Shown piece by piece: positions 55,501 to 64,000 of a stretch of 64,000 bases of DNA. The notes under the pieces are model-generated. The model did not search any database and had not been told where the DNA came from. It saw only the letters and a program-made list of their open reading frames with translations. Location: contig NZ_VIVL01000006.1 of the NCBI RefSeq assembly GCF_007828835.1, positions 124,001 through 188,000 of the forward strand. The letters run 5' to 3'. A program made the position numbers and the translations under genes. Origin of the DNA: Variovorax beijingensis. GTDB taxonomy: Bacteria > Pseudomonadota > Gammaproteobacteria > Burkholderiales > Burkholderiaceae_C. How positions within the stretch are numbered: position 1 is the first letter of the stretch; every line of letters starts with the position of its first letter.

Positions 55501-56909
55501 GCTTCGCCGCCGGTGATGAGATGCCGCAGTCCCGAAAGATGCGCCGGGTCGTCGTCGATCACCGCGTTGAACAGCGCCGCAGTGAGCCAGGCGGTGTGCA
55601 CGCCGTGGCGCGCAATGGTGCGGGCCAGGCCCGCGCCCGTGGGCACGCGCTCGCCGTGCACCACGCAGCAGCCGCCGTTGAGCAGCGGTCCCCAGATCTC
55701 GAAGGTGGCGGCATCGAAGCCGAGTGGCGCCGCATGCAGCACGCCGCGGCCCGGCGCCAGTTCCGCATAGTCGACGCCGATGACCAGGCGCAGGATCGCG
55801 CGGTGGCAGATCTCGATGCCCTTGGGCGTGCCCGTGGAGCCCGAGGTGTACATCACGTAGGCCACCGATTCGCCGTCGATCGCGGGAGCGCTCCAGGGCG
55901 CGGGCCCGGTCTCCCCGGCTTCATCGAGCAGCAGCAGCGCATGGGACGCGGGCACCAGGTGGCGCAGCGCCGAGGTGCTGACCACCTGCTGCGCGTTCGC
56001 CTGGTCGAGCATGAAGGCGATGCGCTCGGGCGGGAAATCCGTCGGCACCGGCACATAGGCCGCGCCGGCCTTGAGGATGCCCAGTTGCGCCACCACGGCC
56101 TCGATCGACCTGTCGAGCACCAGTCCCACGTTGTCGCCCGCACGCACGCCCAGGTGCTGCAGGCGGTGCGCGAGCTGGCCGGACTGGCGCTCGAGTTCGC
56201 CGTAGCTCATCTGCGCATCGCCCTGCGCGAGGGCCACGGCATTGGGCGCGGCCGCGGCCTGGCGGGCGAACATGCCCACCACGGTGAGGCGCCGGTCCAG
56301 GGGAGCGGGGGGCGTGTTCCAGCCGGCGAGCTGGTGCTCGCGGTCGGCGGGGGGGAGGGTGCGGATCTCGTCCAGCGGGCAATCGGGCCGGTCGATCAGA
56401 TCGGCGGCTGTGTCGGCAATGGCCGCGAGCAGCTGCTGCACCGATGCCGCGTCCAGCAGGCTTGCTGCCGCACTGGCGCGAAGGCGGGGCGCGTCCGATG
56501 CGGTGGTGCTCAACCAGAGAAGGAGGGGGGCCTGGACGCCGTCGGCGCCGGGGTCGCCGCGCAGCCAGAGAACTTTCGGCGATGGCTCAGGCGAGCCTGC
56601 GGTGGCGGCCTGGCGCCGTTCCTGGTCGAGCGATGCCAGCCAGGTGCGAGCCGATGGGGTCGGATCCGGCTGCTGCTCGCCGAGCCAACGCGCCTGGAGC
56701 AGGAGCCATGCCGCCGAGAAGGGGGTGTCGGGCAACTGGCCGGTGGCGTCGATCCAGTGCGTCCAGCGCTGCATGCCCCGCTCCCCGAGCGCCACCGAGC
56801 CCTGGATCCGTTCATCCGGCCTGTCCGAATTGAGGCGCGAGACGAACAGATCATCCAACGAAAGTCGGGGGGGCGCGGATTGCGCCGAATCGGCTATTTG
56901 AATTTTCAT
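49569..56909 (-). CDS. hybrid NRPS-PKS, domains A-PCP-KS-AT-ACP-aminotransferase
   Basis: A 2446-residue megasynthase. Residues 1-205 look like a degenerate end of a condensation domain. The A domain (205-690) has pocket residues D-A-F-W-I-G-G-T-F plus lysine, which is the published valine code. PCP serine is in LGGDSLRVLQ near 740. KS (825-1245) has HTACSTSL; AT (1335-1640) has GHSVGEF and the malonyl mark HAFH; ACP is LGLDSLTL near 1770. The C-terminal class-III aminotransferase (about 1930-2400) shows NTGSEAVMAALRIAR, FDEVITGFRVG and lysine in YGKVIGGGFP, as in MycA/McyE beta-aminating modules. No Shine-Dalgarno is visible before ATG 56909. First gene of the operon. Confidence 0.92.
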   Translation of the reverse strand: MKIQIADSAQSAPPRLSLDDLFVSRLNSDRPDERIQGSVALGERGMQRWTHWIDATGQLPDTPFSAAWLLLQARWLGEQQPDPTPSARTWLASLDQERRQAATAGSPEPSPKVLWLRGDPGADGVQAPLLLWLSTTASDAPRLRASAAASLLDAASVQQLLAAIADTAADLIDRPDCPLDEIRTLPPADREHQLAGWNTPPAPLDRRLTVVGMFARQAAAAPNAVALAQGDAQMSYGELERQSGQLAHRLQHLGVRAGDNVGLVLDRSIEAVVAQLGILKAGAAYVPVPTDFPPERIAFMLDQANAQQVVSTSALRHLVPASHALLLLDEAGETGPAPWSAPAIDGESVAYVMYTSGSTGTPKGIEICHRAILRLVIGVDYAELAPGRGVLHAAPLGFDAATFEIWGPLLNGGCCVVHGERVPTGAGLARTIARHGVHTAWLTAALFNAVIDDDPAHLSGLRHLITGGEALSVPHVRRALAALPALALSNGYGPTECTTFAATHRIPALPAELRSVPLGRPIKDTVLRVLSPSMDLLPTGLVGELCIGGHGLARGYLRQPQLTAERFVPDPFGAPGERLYRTGDLARWLPDGTLEFIGRRDGQVKIHGHRIETGEVEMAILSHPAIQACAVDARPDADGQLRLVAYLVARSHRLSWDALRAHLAARLPAALLPSAQVWLAQLPVTPNGKLDRRALPEPAAERPDLAQPFEEARSAAEQRVCEAFARALHIEKVGRNDNFFDLGGDSLRVLQVLAELQQDSAQPLSTNLFFRHPTPSAIAAELETAGADDAAPAPAAVPRTGHEPQQQPLAEPDAHMSEAIALIATAGRFPGAADVEQFWENLVAGRDTISFFDDDTLDAGVSEALRKDPAYVRARGVIEGIENFDAAFFGIGPKEAALMDPQQRVFLEICWECLERAGYVPDAAPGPVGVYAGMYNASYFQRHVATRPDLIEAVGEFQVMLANEKDYITTRVANRLNLTGPAVSIHTACSTSLVAVAHAFHALRTGQCYMALAGGASVTCPPRSGYLYQEGSMLSPDGHTRSFDAQAQGTVFSDGAAVVLLKRLADAQADGDTIYAVLRSACVNNDGGTKASFTAPSVDGQAAVIRAALAAANVDARSISYVEAHGTATPMGDPVEVEALTCAYAEHTGALGYCTLGSLKSNVGHMVTAAGAAGLIKAALSLHHEAIPPTAHFSAPNPAIDFARTPFYVSGSLQAWPRTGQPRRAGVSAFGVGGTNAHVILEEAPARPTSASASGPQVLPISARSEAALAVATEQLAAHLDATPGVPLADVAYTLSVGRKAHAFRRAVVAGDAAQAVAALRAGDSPWRASGRVDARAPQPVLMFPGQGAQYTGMGKILHANDPVFAAAFDTCLKAFGSAVDFDLRERMFGDDPQALLPTAVTQPAIFAIEYALARRLLSLGVRPHALIGHSVGEFVAAVIAGVMRLEDAARLVARRGALMQAQPAGAMLSVRLGAAELSARLGPLLSLAADNGPTACVVAGPFDAIETLRASLQEEDIASRQLQTSHAFHSSMMDGAVAPFEALVGEVALHAPTVPIFSTLTGRLLEDAEATSPAYWARHLRSTVQFSPAVRSAMAQAARPLFIEVGPRNTLATLVRQHGAAEVMPLLHGEPADEARTLRLALARLWTCGADVELSRLSVRTGAQRVRLPTYPFERKRFWVDIAAAAASPAIVPPVSPPASLAVAPSAPALSVPPTFLEPTVTAAVSPPLPSPASTASTESMDARLRSLFEDISGIDMMQAEGHAAFGELGLDSLTLTQVATQIKKRFKVNLSFRQLMENYRSFDTLSAFLRESLPPEPVVAAVPASTAAVPLTMAAPVQVAAAQPPAAFLPGVTAPAAGGDIGSGPIVQLVAQQMELMRRQLALLSGAGMDALPAAPAMPAAAASTAAAATVAAQPAADEAPAREPQRYDVTKAFGAIARIHTQRTAEPSGRQKARLAAFMRRYVERTQKSKQFTQANRPHMADPRVVNGFRPLTKEITYQIVIERSKGSRLWDLDGNEYVDALNGFGMNMFGWQPDFVQEAVRKQLDAGYEIGPQHPLAADVTGLICELTGCDRAALCNTGSEAVMAALRIARTVTGRSTVVVFTGSYHGTFDEVLVRAGKGGRGLSAAPGVMSGMFGDIRVLDYGTAEALAFIRENADDLAAVLAEPVQSRRPDFQPREFLQEVRAITEKSGTCFIFDEVITGFRVGLGGAQELFGVRADLATYGKVIGGGFPVGVIAGKRAFMDALDGGAWQYGDDSIPGVGVTYFAGTFVRHPLALAAAKASLTHLKEAGPSLQAGLTGSTAAMADELTAWCAEVGAPIAIRQFASLWRVSWLEEHPLQDLLFAMMRSRGVHILDNFPCFLTSAHSAEDIATIQRVFKESVAEMQESGFLPRRATVITGFDYRKRCEEDGSVLARDVDGQPFWYVPDAASPSPLINGKAAA

Positions 56910-56978
56910 AGAAAAGATGGAAAAAAGAATTCATGCAATAGACGAGGGTTCATGAATTGGCAATTGGCCAATAAAATT

Positions 56979-57093
56979 AGGTAGTACGTTAGTTTCTATT
57001 TCGAGGTAATCCTAGAGGCTTTGTCCGACGCGGTGTTGATCAAAGTTTGTCGGGTTACATTGCCGAATCATTCGTTACATATTCGTACTACCT
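56979..57093. repeat. distant 10-bp inverted repeat in the operon promoter region
   Basis: AGGTAGTACG at 56979-56988 and its exact complement CGTACTACCT at 57084-57093 are separated by 95 bp, about ten helical turns centre to centre. They lie 70 and 175 bp upstream of the first megagene. Half-sites at this spacing would suit a looping dimeric regulator, for instance the LuxR-type response regulator encoded in the operon. Confidence 0.4.
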
Positions 57094-57616
57094 CATATCG
57101 CTCGAACAGGGTAACCAGCGCCAAATTCGGGCGCCTTTCCCCGATTCCGTCCGAACCGGGGAGTAGGCGTTTTTCCCGGAAAGGCACCGGCCCAGGAAAC
57201 CCACTGTATGAATTGCGCCCCCTGTGCGCATGAGCAATGCGCCCCCTTCCAAGGGAGACAATCGCCCCCGCCCACCGTGCCCGGAACCATGACAAAGCGC
57301 CTGCCGAACGCAGCGCAAGCCGCTGCGGCCAAAGCCGAATGCGCCAGAAAACGGGGGAAACGGGTAGAAGCGAAACAGGGGAGTGCGGACGCCTTGCGTT
57401 CCCTGCGCCGGATACGGCGGCGGGTTGACCGGAAGCTGAATTGGCGGAGGACGCCTGGTGAAACGGATGTAATCCCCACCCTGTTCCGGATGCGGTAGCC
57501 ATTAATTGGCGTGATACCGAAGAACCTTGAAGCTATTCGCGGAAGAATCCCCTCGTTGTGTAACTCGGAGGCTGCCGCTGGCCCTGTTCTTGGGTGGATT
57601 CAATCCAAAATTTATG

Positions 57617-57634
57617 TTGATTTAATTAAATCAA
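57617..57634. promoter_or_regulatory. 18-bp perfect palindrome
   Basis: TTGATTTAATTAAATCAA is a perfect palindrome with no spacer, 212 bp before the methyltransferase start, in AT-rich DNA within a GC-rich genome. It looks like a regulator binding site; which regulator is unknown. Confidence 0.45.
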
Positions 57635-57845
57635 TGAAATTTGTGGCATTCTGATTGCAATTCGGCGGCCGAAGGCCGGGTTGAACCGGAAAAAAAGCCC
57701 GTTTTTGCGGCCGCGATGCGAAGAAGTTCATCCGCGAGGCGCCGGAATCGCTAGGATTCGGGGGGTCGCATTTCTCCGCGCAGCGCCGTACGCCTGCCGA
57801 GGCGCTGCGAGGAGGCGGCCCTTCAGCCAACGAGGAAACCAGCCC

Positions 57846-58619
57846 ATGCTTCCCAACCTGCTGCCCTTGCGTCACCGCGCCGAAGCCTACAGGCGCAAGT
57901 TCCTGGTCAACGAGACCGAGAACCTCTTCATGGGCTCGTTCGAGAGCTTTGCCGCCGCGGAGGCCGGCGCGCCGGAGTCGAAGGCCGTCGGCTACAGCAA
58001 TGCCAAGGCGGCGGGCGAGCTCTACACCCATCAGATCTACTTCTACGACTACCCCGGCCTTTTCTGGCTCGGGAGATCGTTCGACGAGGGCATGCGGCGC
58101 GTGTTCGACCTGGGCGGCCACGTGGGCATCAAGTACTACGCATTCCGCCGCGTCCTGCCTTACCCCGACAGCCTGCGCTGGACGGTCTGCGACGTGCCCG
58201 GGGTGGTGCAATCAGGGAAGGAACTGGCCGTGCAGCGCGACGCCACCGCACAGCTGGACTTCACCACCGACTACCAAGGCGCCAGCGGCTGCGACGTGCT
58301 CTATGCCTCGGGCAGCCTGCAGTACTTGCCGCAGCGCATCTCCGAGATCCTCGCGGGGCTCGCGGTCAAGCCCAGGCGCATCGTGCTGAACACGACGGCG
58401 GTGCACCCCGACCGCACCATCTACACGATCAACAGCATCGGCATTGCGTTCTGCCCCTACCGCATCCAGCACGTCGAGGAGTTGTGGGCCGAGCTCAGGG
58501 ATGCCGGCTACAAGCGCCGCGATGCCTGGCGCAACGAAGGCAAGCCCATCGAGGTGCCGTTCGTCGAGGGCGGCGACAAGCCCTACTACGCGGGCTGCTG
58601 CTTCGATCTGGCAGGATAG
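57846..58619 (+). CDS. putative methyltransferase, TIGR04325-like
   Basis: A 257-residue protein with a class-I methyltransferase core: RRVFDLGGHVGIKYYAFRR is the SAM-binding loop, VCDVPGVV the second acidic site and DVLYASGSLQYLPQRI the fourth strand. The arrangement matches TIGR04325-family proteins, often found in polysaccharide gene clusters. GAGG lies upstream of the ATG at 57846. It is divergent from the NRPS-EPS operon across a 0.9-kb region and may methylate a sugar of the polymer, which is inference. Confidence 0.65.
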   Translation: MLPNLLPLRHRAEAYRRKFLVNETENLFMGSFESFAAAEAGAPESKAVGYSNAKAAGELYTHQIYFYDYPGLFWLGRSFDEGMRRVFDLGGHVGIKYYAFRRVLPYPDSLRWTVCDVPGVVQSGKELAVQRDATAQLDFTTDYQGASGCDVLYASGSLQYLPQRISEILAGLAVKPRRIVLNTTAVHPDRTIYTINSIGIAFCPYRIQHVEELWAELRDAGYKRRDAWRNEGKPIEVPFVEGGDKPYYAGCCFDLAG

Positions 58620-58915
58620 TGGGTACCCAGGTACCATCTGTCTAGGTACCATCTTTATCTGTCTAGGTACCATCTCTGTATCTGTCTAGGTACCATCTCT
58701 GTATCTGTCACTCGGCCCCTTGGTCACGCCAGCCTCGGCGGCCCGAGCCCCCCAGCCTTCCGTCTCGGAGGCCTCCCTTGCTTTAGTGCTTAAGTTGGCG
58801 TCTTCGCTACAACGCGGCTGGCTTGCGTCCGACAAGCCAACGCGGCAGGGAAATACTTTTTTCGAAATTCACGCGAAGGAACATTTGCAGCAACAACGCC
58901 AATCGAGGGATCCGC
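58620..58915. other. non-coding stretch with tandem repeats
   Basis: No gene is supported here. The first 90 bases are a cluster of KpnI-site-containing repeats (58630-58710). The remainder is less GC-rich than the surroundings and ends in the ribosome site of the small gene at 58916. Confidence 0.5.
58630..58710. repeat. short imperfect tandem repeat, four units
   Basis: Four units each begin GGTACCATCT and end ATCTGTCTA or ATCTGTCA, starting at 58630, 58645, 58666 and 58689, with unit lengths 15, 21, 23 and 22. The differences are internal expansions of CTGT/TTAT. It begins 11 bp after the methyltransferase stop. It is too short and irregular for CRISPR and looks like slippage-type expansion. 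Confidence 0.8.
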
Positions 58916-59173
58916 ATGCCTCTGACTTTCCTGATGAGCCTCCAGCACGTTCCGCTGCCCAAGAAAGTAGTGTCTCCCGAAGACGTTCGACACGTATCGG
59001 TCCTCAAGGCAACGGGTCTGATCGAAGCGGAAATAGCGCCGGCGCTGGACGGCTCGGGCAAATACAAGAACGCACGCAATGCCATCGTGACGCGCATCAC
59101 CAAGGAGGGGATGGCCGAGATCAACAGGATGCGGACGGAGGAGAGCCGGTCGAAGCTTGCGCGGCGGCCGTGA
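58916..59173 (+). CDS. 85-residue hypothetical protein
   Basis: A small protein: PLTFLMSLQHVPLPKKVVSP, then DVRHVSVLKATGLIEAEI, ... KNARNAIVTRITKEGMAEIN. The amphipathic helices in the second half might form a small HTH or dimerising unit, but I do not recognise a family. GAGGGATCCGC precedes the ATG at 58916, a good ribosome site. Codon use is less extreme than in neighbours. It ends 34 bp from the 3' end of the tRNA-Gly gene, which lies on the other strand. tRNA-adjacent small genes are often acquired. Confidence 0.55.
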   Translation: MPLTFLMSLQHVPLPKKVVSPEDVRHVSVLKATGLIEAEIAPALDGSGKYKNARNAIVTRITKEGMAEINRMRTEESRSKLARRP

Positions 59174-59207
59174 GCGGCACGCAGGCCGCGCAGGAGTGCG
59201 GGGCTTG

Positions 59208-59281
59208 TGGAGCGGGTGAAGGGAATCGAACCCTCGTATGAAGCTTGGGAAGCTGCCGTTCTACCATTGAACTACACCCGC
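59208..59281 (-). tRNA. tRNA-Gly (anticodon CCC)
   Basis: On the minus strand the sequence reads GCGGGTGTAGTTCAATGGTA for the acceptor and D arms, the anticodon loop CTTCCCAAG with CCC, and GGTTCGATTCCC in the T arm. The acceptor stem GCGGGTG/CACCCGC is perfect. CCA is encoded at 59210-59208. Total 74 nt, as in E. coli tRNA-Gly(CCC). Confidence 0.95.
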
Positions 59282-59332
59282 AGCAGGCGCGGATTCTACC
59301 CGGCAGTCCGGGTGCCCGGCGGCCGCCGGAGA

Positions 59333-59910
59333 CTACCGCCGAAAAGCCGAAGGCTCGTTCTGTCCCTTTGCTGCGGCAAGGCACTTGCTCGCCGCTTCCG
59401 CAGCCTCCTGCATCAGCTCCTGATCGAGTGCATCGGGCGCGGGCCCAAGGCCGCGGAAGTAGGCGATCTGCTTCCTGTGCAGGTCGCTCGCGGCTTCGCG
59501 GGAGCGCTGCTCCAGTTCCTTCCACAGCCGCAGTACGCGACGGTGGCGGGCACAAGCTCCGGTGCAGCCGGGCGGAGGGCGGCGGCTATATCGATCTCGT
59601 CCGCATGTGCGAACTGTTCCTCGGCCCAGTCCGGCTTGGAGGGCATGTCCCCGGCATGGGCCTCTTCGCCGATGCCGGCGGCAAACCAGCGGTAGGTATT
59701 CTTACGCTTGCCGACGCGGCCCGTGGTTCGCACGAACAGGTAGCCCGCAGTGGCGTTTCCCGTTTCATCGACCGGTATGCCGGCTGCCCGAAGCGCCTCG
59801 ACCCGCTCGTCGACGCTCAAGTAGAAGGACAACTGCAACGTGACTGTTGCGTTGTGAATGACCTGATGGACCATTTCTCCGCTCACATTGGTTGGCAAAG
59901 GGCGAAGCAT
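59333..59910 (-). pseudogene. hypothetical gene with apparent frameshift
   Basis: The first part, from ATG 59910 or 59874, reads plausibly to about 59560 (LQLSFYLSVDERVEALRAAG, YLFVRTTGRVGKRKNTYRWF). Beyond that the frame becomes shadow-like, whereas another frame gives a clean helical C terminus (RLWKELEQRSREAASDLHRK, ... QELMQEAAEAASKCLAAAKG) ending at a TAG at 59335-59333. The two halves cannot be joined without a one-base shift near 59540-59580. Either a frameshift mutation or a sequencing error. I do not recognise the protein. It lies just upstream of tRNA-Gly on the same strand. Confidence 0.45.
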
Positions 59911-59970
59911 CCCTTTCCCCGCTCCCCAAGTGAAGACATGGAGGAGGACAAAAGTGTGAGTTTTTCCACG

Positions 59971-59993
59971 AATTGCAAAGAAAGTTTGCAATT
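59971..59993. repeat. 23-bp inverted repeat
   Basis: AATTGCAAA-GAAAG-TTTGCAATT is a perfect 9-bp inverted repeat located 10 bp after the stop of the ferritin-like gene and 61 bp before the start of the frameshifted gene. It lacks a GC-rich stem and T-run on the minus strand, so it is either a weak terminator or an operator for the following gene. Confidence 0.45.
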
Positions 59994-60002
59994 GAAGGTT
60001 CG

Positions 60003-60824
60003 TCAGCGCAGGAAGACGTGCTCCATGAACTGTCTGATTGGGTATTGCACCACGGCCTGCACGCCGGCCGGCAGTTCCAGCGGCCGCATCAGCATCTTGA
60101 GCGTGGCGCCCGGGCTCAGGTGGGTGCGCACGGTGCTGTTCATGCGCGCGCTCAGCTGCTGGATGTAGGCGGTGTCGGCGGCACGCTCGGGGGTGCGGGC
60201 GCGCACCACGTGGCGGATGGCGCAGTCGGCGTCCTCGCTCTTGAGTTCCAGCGTGCGCCGGCCGATGGTGCCCAGCACGCGGAAGCGGCCCAGCCCTTCC
60301 TCTTGCCGGTAGCGCCGGAAAAACCGGTAGAAGTGCTTGTAGTGGCTGACCTCGTCGGCCGCGATGCGGCTTGCCAGGTCGCACAGCACCGGTTCGGCGG
60401 TGCTGCGCGCCAGCGCCCGGTAGTAGCTGGCGGTGCCGGTCTCGATCACGCAGCGCGCGGTCAGCTCGAGCCCGCGCGTCGGCGCGAGCAGCTCCACCTT
60501 GCAGTAGGTGGCGTATTCCTCCAGGAAGCTGCGGTAGGCGCCTTCCCAGTCGAATTCGGGCCAGACGTGGGACACGTAGGCGCGCAAGGCCCGGCCATGC
60601 TGCAGTTCCTCGGCTTCCCATTGGTGGGTGAGCCAGGCTGTGACTTCGTCGTCGCCGCGGAAGAAGTCGACCAGGTTCTGGGTGTACAGGTCCGAGCCGC
60701 TTTCGACGAACGAGGCGCAGGCCACGAGGTAGAAGAGATTTTCGTCCCGGCGGACCTCCGGCCGCGCGATGCGGGAGAAATCCAGATCCTCGATCTTCCA
60801 GTGTGCTGCCTCATGGCCTGCCAT
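60003..60824 (-). CDS. ferritin-like-fold (di-iron) protein
   Basis: A 273-residue helical protein. Carboxylate-bridged di-iron ligand motifs are WEAEELQHGRAL (ExxH, near residue 70) and ADEVSHYKHF (ExxH, near residue 160), with supporting glutamates in CASFVESGSD and CVIETGTASY. The fold resembles fatty-acyl desaturase or ferritin-like proteins; substrate unknown. ATG 60824 is chosen because AAGGAG is five bases upstream. It is divergent from alaS. Confidence 0.75.
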   Translation of the reverse strand: MAGHEAAHWKIEDLDFSRIARPEVRRDENLFYLVACASFVESGSDLYTQNLVDFFRGDDEVTAWLTHQWEAEELQHGRALRAYVSHVWPEFDWEGAYRSFLEEYATYCKVELLAPTRGLELTARCVIETGTASYYRALARSTAEPVLCDLASRIAADEVSHYKHFYRFFRRYRQEEGLGRFRVLGTIGRRTLELKSEDADCAIRHVVRARTPERAADTAYIQQLSARMNSTVRTHLSPGATLKMLMRPLELPAGVQAVVQYPIRQFMEHVFLR

Positions 60825-60961
60825 GCATGCTCCTTGATTCACGTTGAAATGAATGGGACGAAGCCGGACGCATTTGGTTCTGCGCGCTCATTCCCATATT
60901 AGCTTTGGCACCCGCGCGGCGCCGGCGTGTCCTGGCGAAGGCGCGGCCCGCAAGCGAAACC

Positions 60962-60967
60962 TATAAT
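60962..60967 (+). promoter_or_regulatory. −10 element of the alaS promoter
   Basis: A perfect TATAAT in the GC-rich region ahead of alaS, about 100 bp upstream of its start. The −35 is not clear. The implied leader of around 95 nt could hold regulation, but I see no T-box or strong structure. Confidence 0.5.
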
Positions 60968-61070
60968 CGATTGTTCAAGCAAATCAAGCAGTCAGGTCGG
61001 TTCGCCGCAGTGGTTTCGACGAGAGGGTCGCCATCGCCAGGCCGCCCTCGACAGAAGACGAAATCCAAAG

Positions 61071-63694
<2,624 letters not shown>

Positions 63695-63695
<1 letters not shown>

Positions 63696-64000
63696 TGGCC
63701 CAAGCCGAGGCGCCCGACCGGCCTCCCGGCGAAGTGCTGGTGATGGGGGCGGGCACCATCGGCTGCTTCGTGGGCGGCAGCCTGGCGGCGGCCGGTGTGC
63801 CGGTGACCTTCGTCGGCCGTCCGCGCGTGCTGCAGGGCCTGGCGGCACACGGCCTGGCGCTCACCGACTTGGAAGGCGGCACGCATCGCCTGCCGGCCGC
63901 GAGCCTTCGCCTCAGCGAGCAGGTGCCCGTGGGCGCAGTGCCGGCGCTGGTGCTGCTGTGCGTGAAGAGCGGTGCCACGGCCGAGGCCGCTGCCGAACTG
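63695..64000 (+). CDS. ketopantoate reductase family protein (PanE/ApbA), N-terminal part
   Basis: The first 102 codons are present before the window ends. VLVMGAGTIGCFVGGSLAAA is the NADP-binding fold entry, followed by VPVTFVGRPRVLQGLAAHGL and LVLLCVKSGATAEAA, which match 2-dehydropantoate 2-reductase. The ATG overlaps the alaS stop (TGATG), so the two are co-transcribed. Whether it is the biosynthetic PanE or a paralogue cannot be decided here. Confidence 0.85.

Larger units (their letters stand above)
56910..57845. promoter_or_regulatory. 936-bp intergenic regulatory region ahead of the NRPS-EPS operon
   Basis: This stretch has no convincing gene on either strand: reading frames are short, with poor codon use and no ribosome sites. 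Its GC content is lower than its flanks. It holds a 10-bp inverted repeat (56979-56988 with 57084-57093), ATTGGCCAAT at 56963-56972, and an 18-bp palindrome at 57617-57634. It must contain the promoter of the 30-kb minus-strand operon and that of the methyltransferase gene on the plus strand. The leader before ATG 56909 is rich in U and C and lacks a ribosome site. Confidence 0.6.

Noticed and set aside
44572..56909. Siderophore cluster of the variochelin/delftibactin type
   Set aside because: No TonB receptor, hydroxamate-forming monooxygenase or MbtH-like gene; neighbours are polysaccharide genes.
53196..56984. Plus-strand open frame of 1262 codons
   Set aside because: Antisense of the A-PCP-KS-AT megagene; no recognisable motif.
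57208..57498. Plus-strand open frame of 96 codons in the operon promoter region
   Set aside because: No ribosome site, cysteine- and arginine-rich chance composition, and several overlapping frames of similar quality on both strands.
58630..58710. CRISPR array
   Set aside because: Units are 15-23 bp without unique spacers, and no cas gene is present.
59208..59281. Integration site of a genomic island at tRNA-Gly
   Set aside because: No integrase gene and no duplicated tRNA 3' end were noticed in the window; only small unknown genes adjoin it.

Overview
The window looks like chromosome from a GC-rich betaproteobacterium, most likely Variovorax or a close relative in the Comamonadaceae. This is inferred from gene content: several Bug-type tripartite-tricarboxylate binding proteins, a Burkholderiales-type porin, an imuA-imuB-dnaE2 mutagenesis cassette, MipA/OmpV with a QseBC-like two-component system, and very high GC3. 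No rRNA, CRISPR array or complete insertion sequence was seen. There is one tRNA gene, tRNA-Gly(CCC).

Layout. 1-8.5 kb: the end of a DUF2868 membrane protein, a 24-residue membrane peptide, an ABC exporter, a LysR regulator divergent from a DODA-type dioxygenase and an alpha/beta hydrolase, then mipA facing a histidine kinase/response regulator pair. 8.5-19 kb: a catabolic cluster for an unidentified carboxylate. It holds two tandem Bug proteins divergent from an FAD oxidoreductase, an IclR regulator, two-subunit aconitase X, an IlvD/Edd dehydratase, a porin and a third Bug protein. 19-26.9 kb: a secreted-looking aldo/keto reductase, then the SOS cassette imuA-imuB-dnaE2 behind a LexA box, a proline-rich protein with a PD-(D/E)XK-like motif, and a 76-codon gene on the other strand with its own LexA box.

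26.9-56.9 kb is the most striking part. Eighteen minus-strand genes run for 30 kb with no gap above 60 bp. They start with two giant assembly-line genes (A-PCP-KS-AT-ACP-aminotransferase, then C-A-PCP-C-PCP without thioesterase). These are followed by a phosphopantetheinyl transferase, two alpha/beta-hydrolase-fold proteins without a nucleophilic serine, and a complete-looking Wzx/Wzy exopolysaccharide set: Wza, Wzc, priming transferase, GDP-fucose synthase, polymerase, glycosyltransferases, a glycosidase-like protein, flippase, a LuxR-type response regulator, ManC and a lipoprotein. The arrangement suggests that a beta-amino acid-containing (poly)amide is built by the assembly line and attached to, or exported with, a polysaccharide. 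I know of no described system of this composition.

57-64 kb: a 0.9-kb regulatory region with inverted repeats, a TIGR04325-like methyltransferase, a cluster of short tandem repeats, a small hypothetical gene, tRNA-Gly, a frameshifted hypothetical gene, a ferritin-like protein, alaS and the start of a ketopantoate reductase-like gene.
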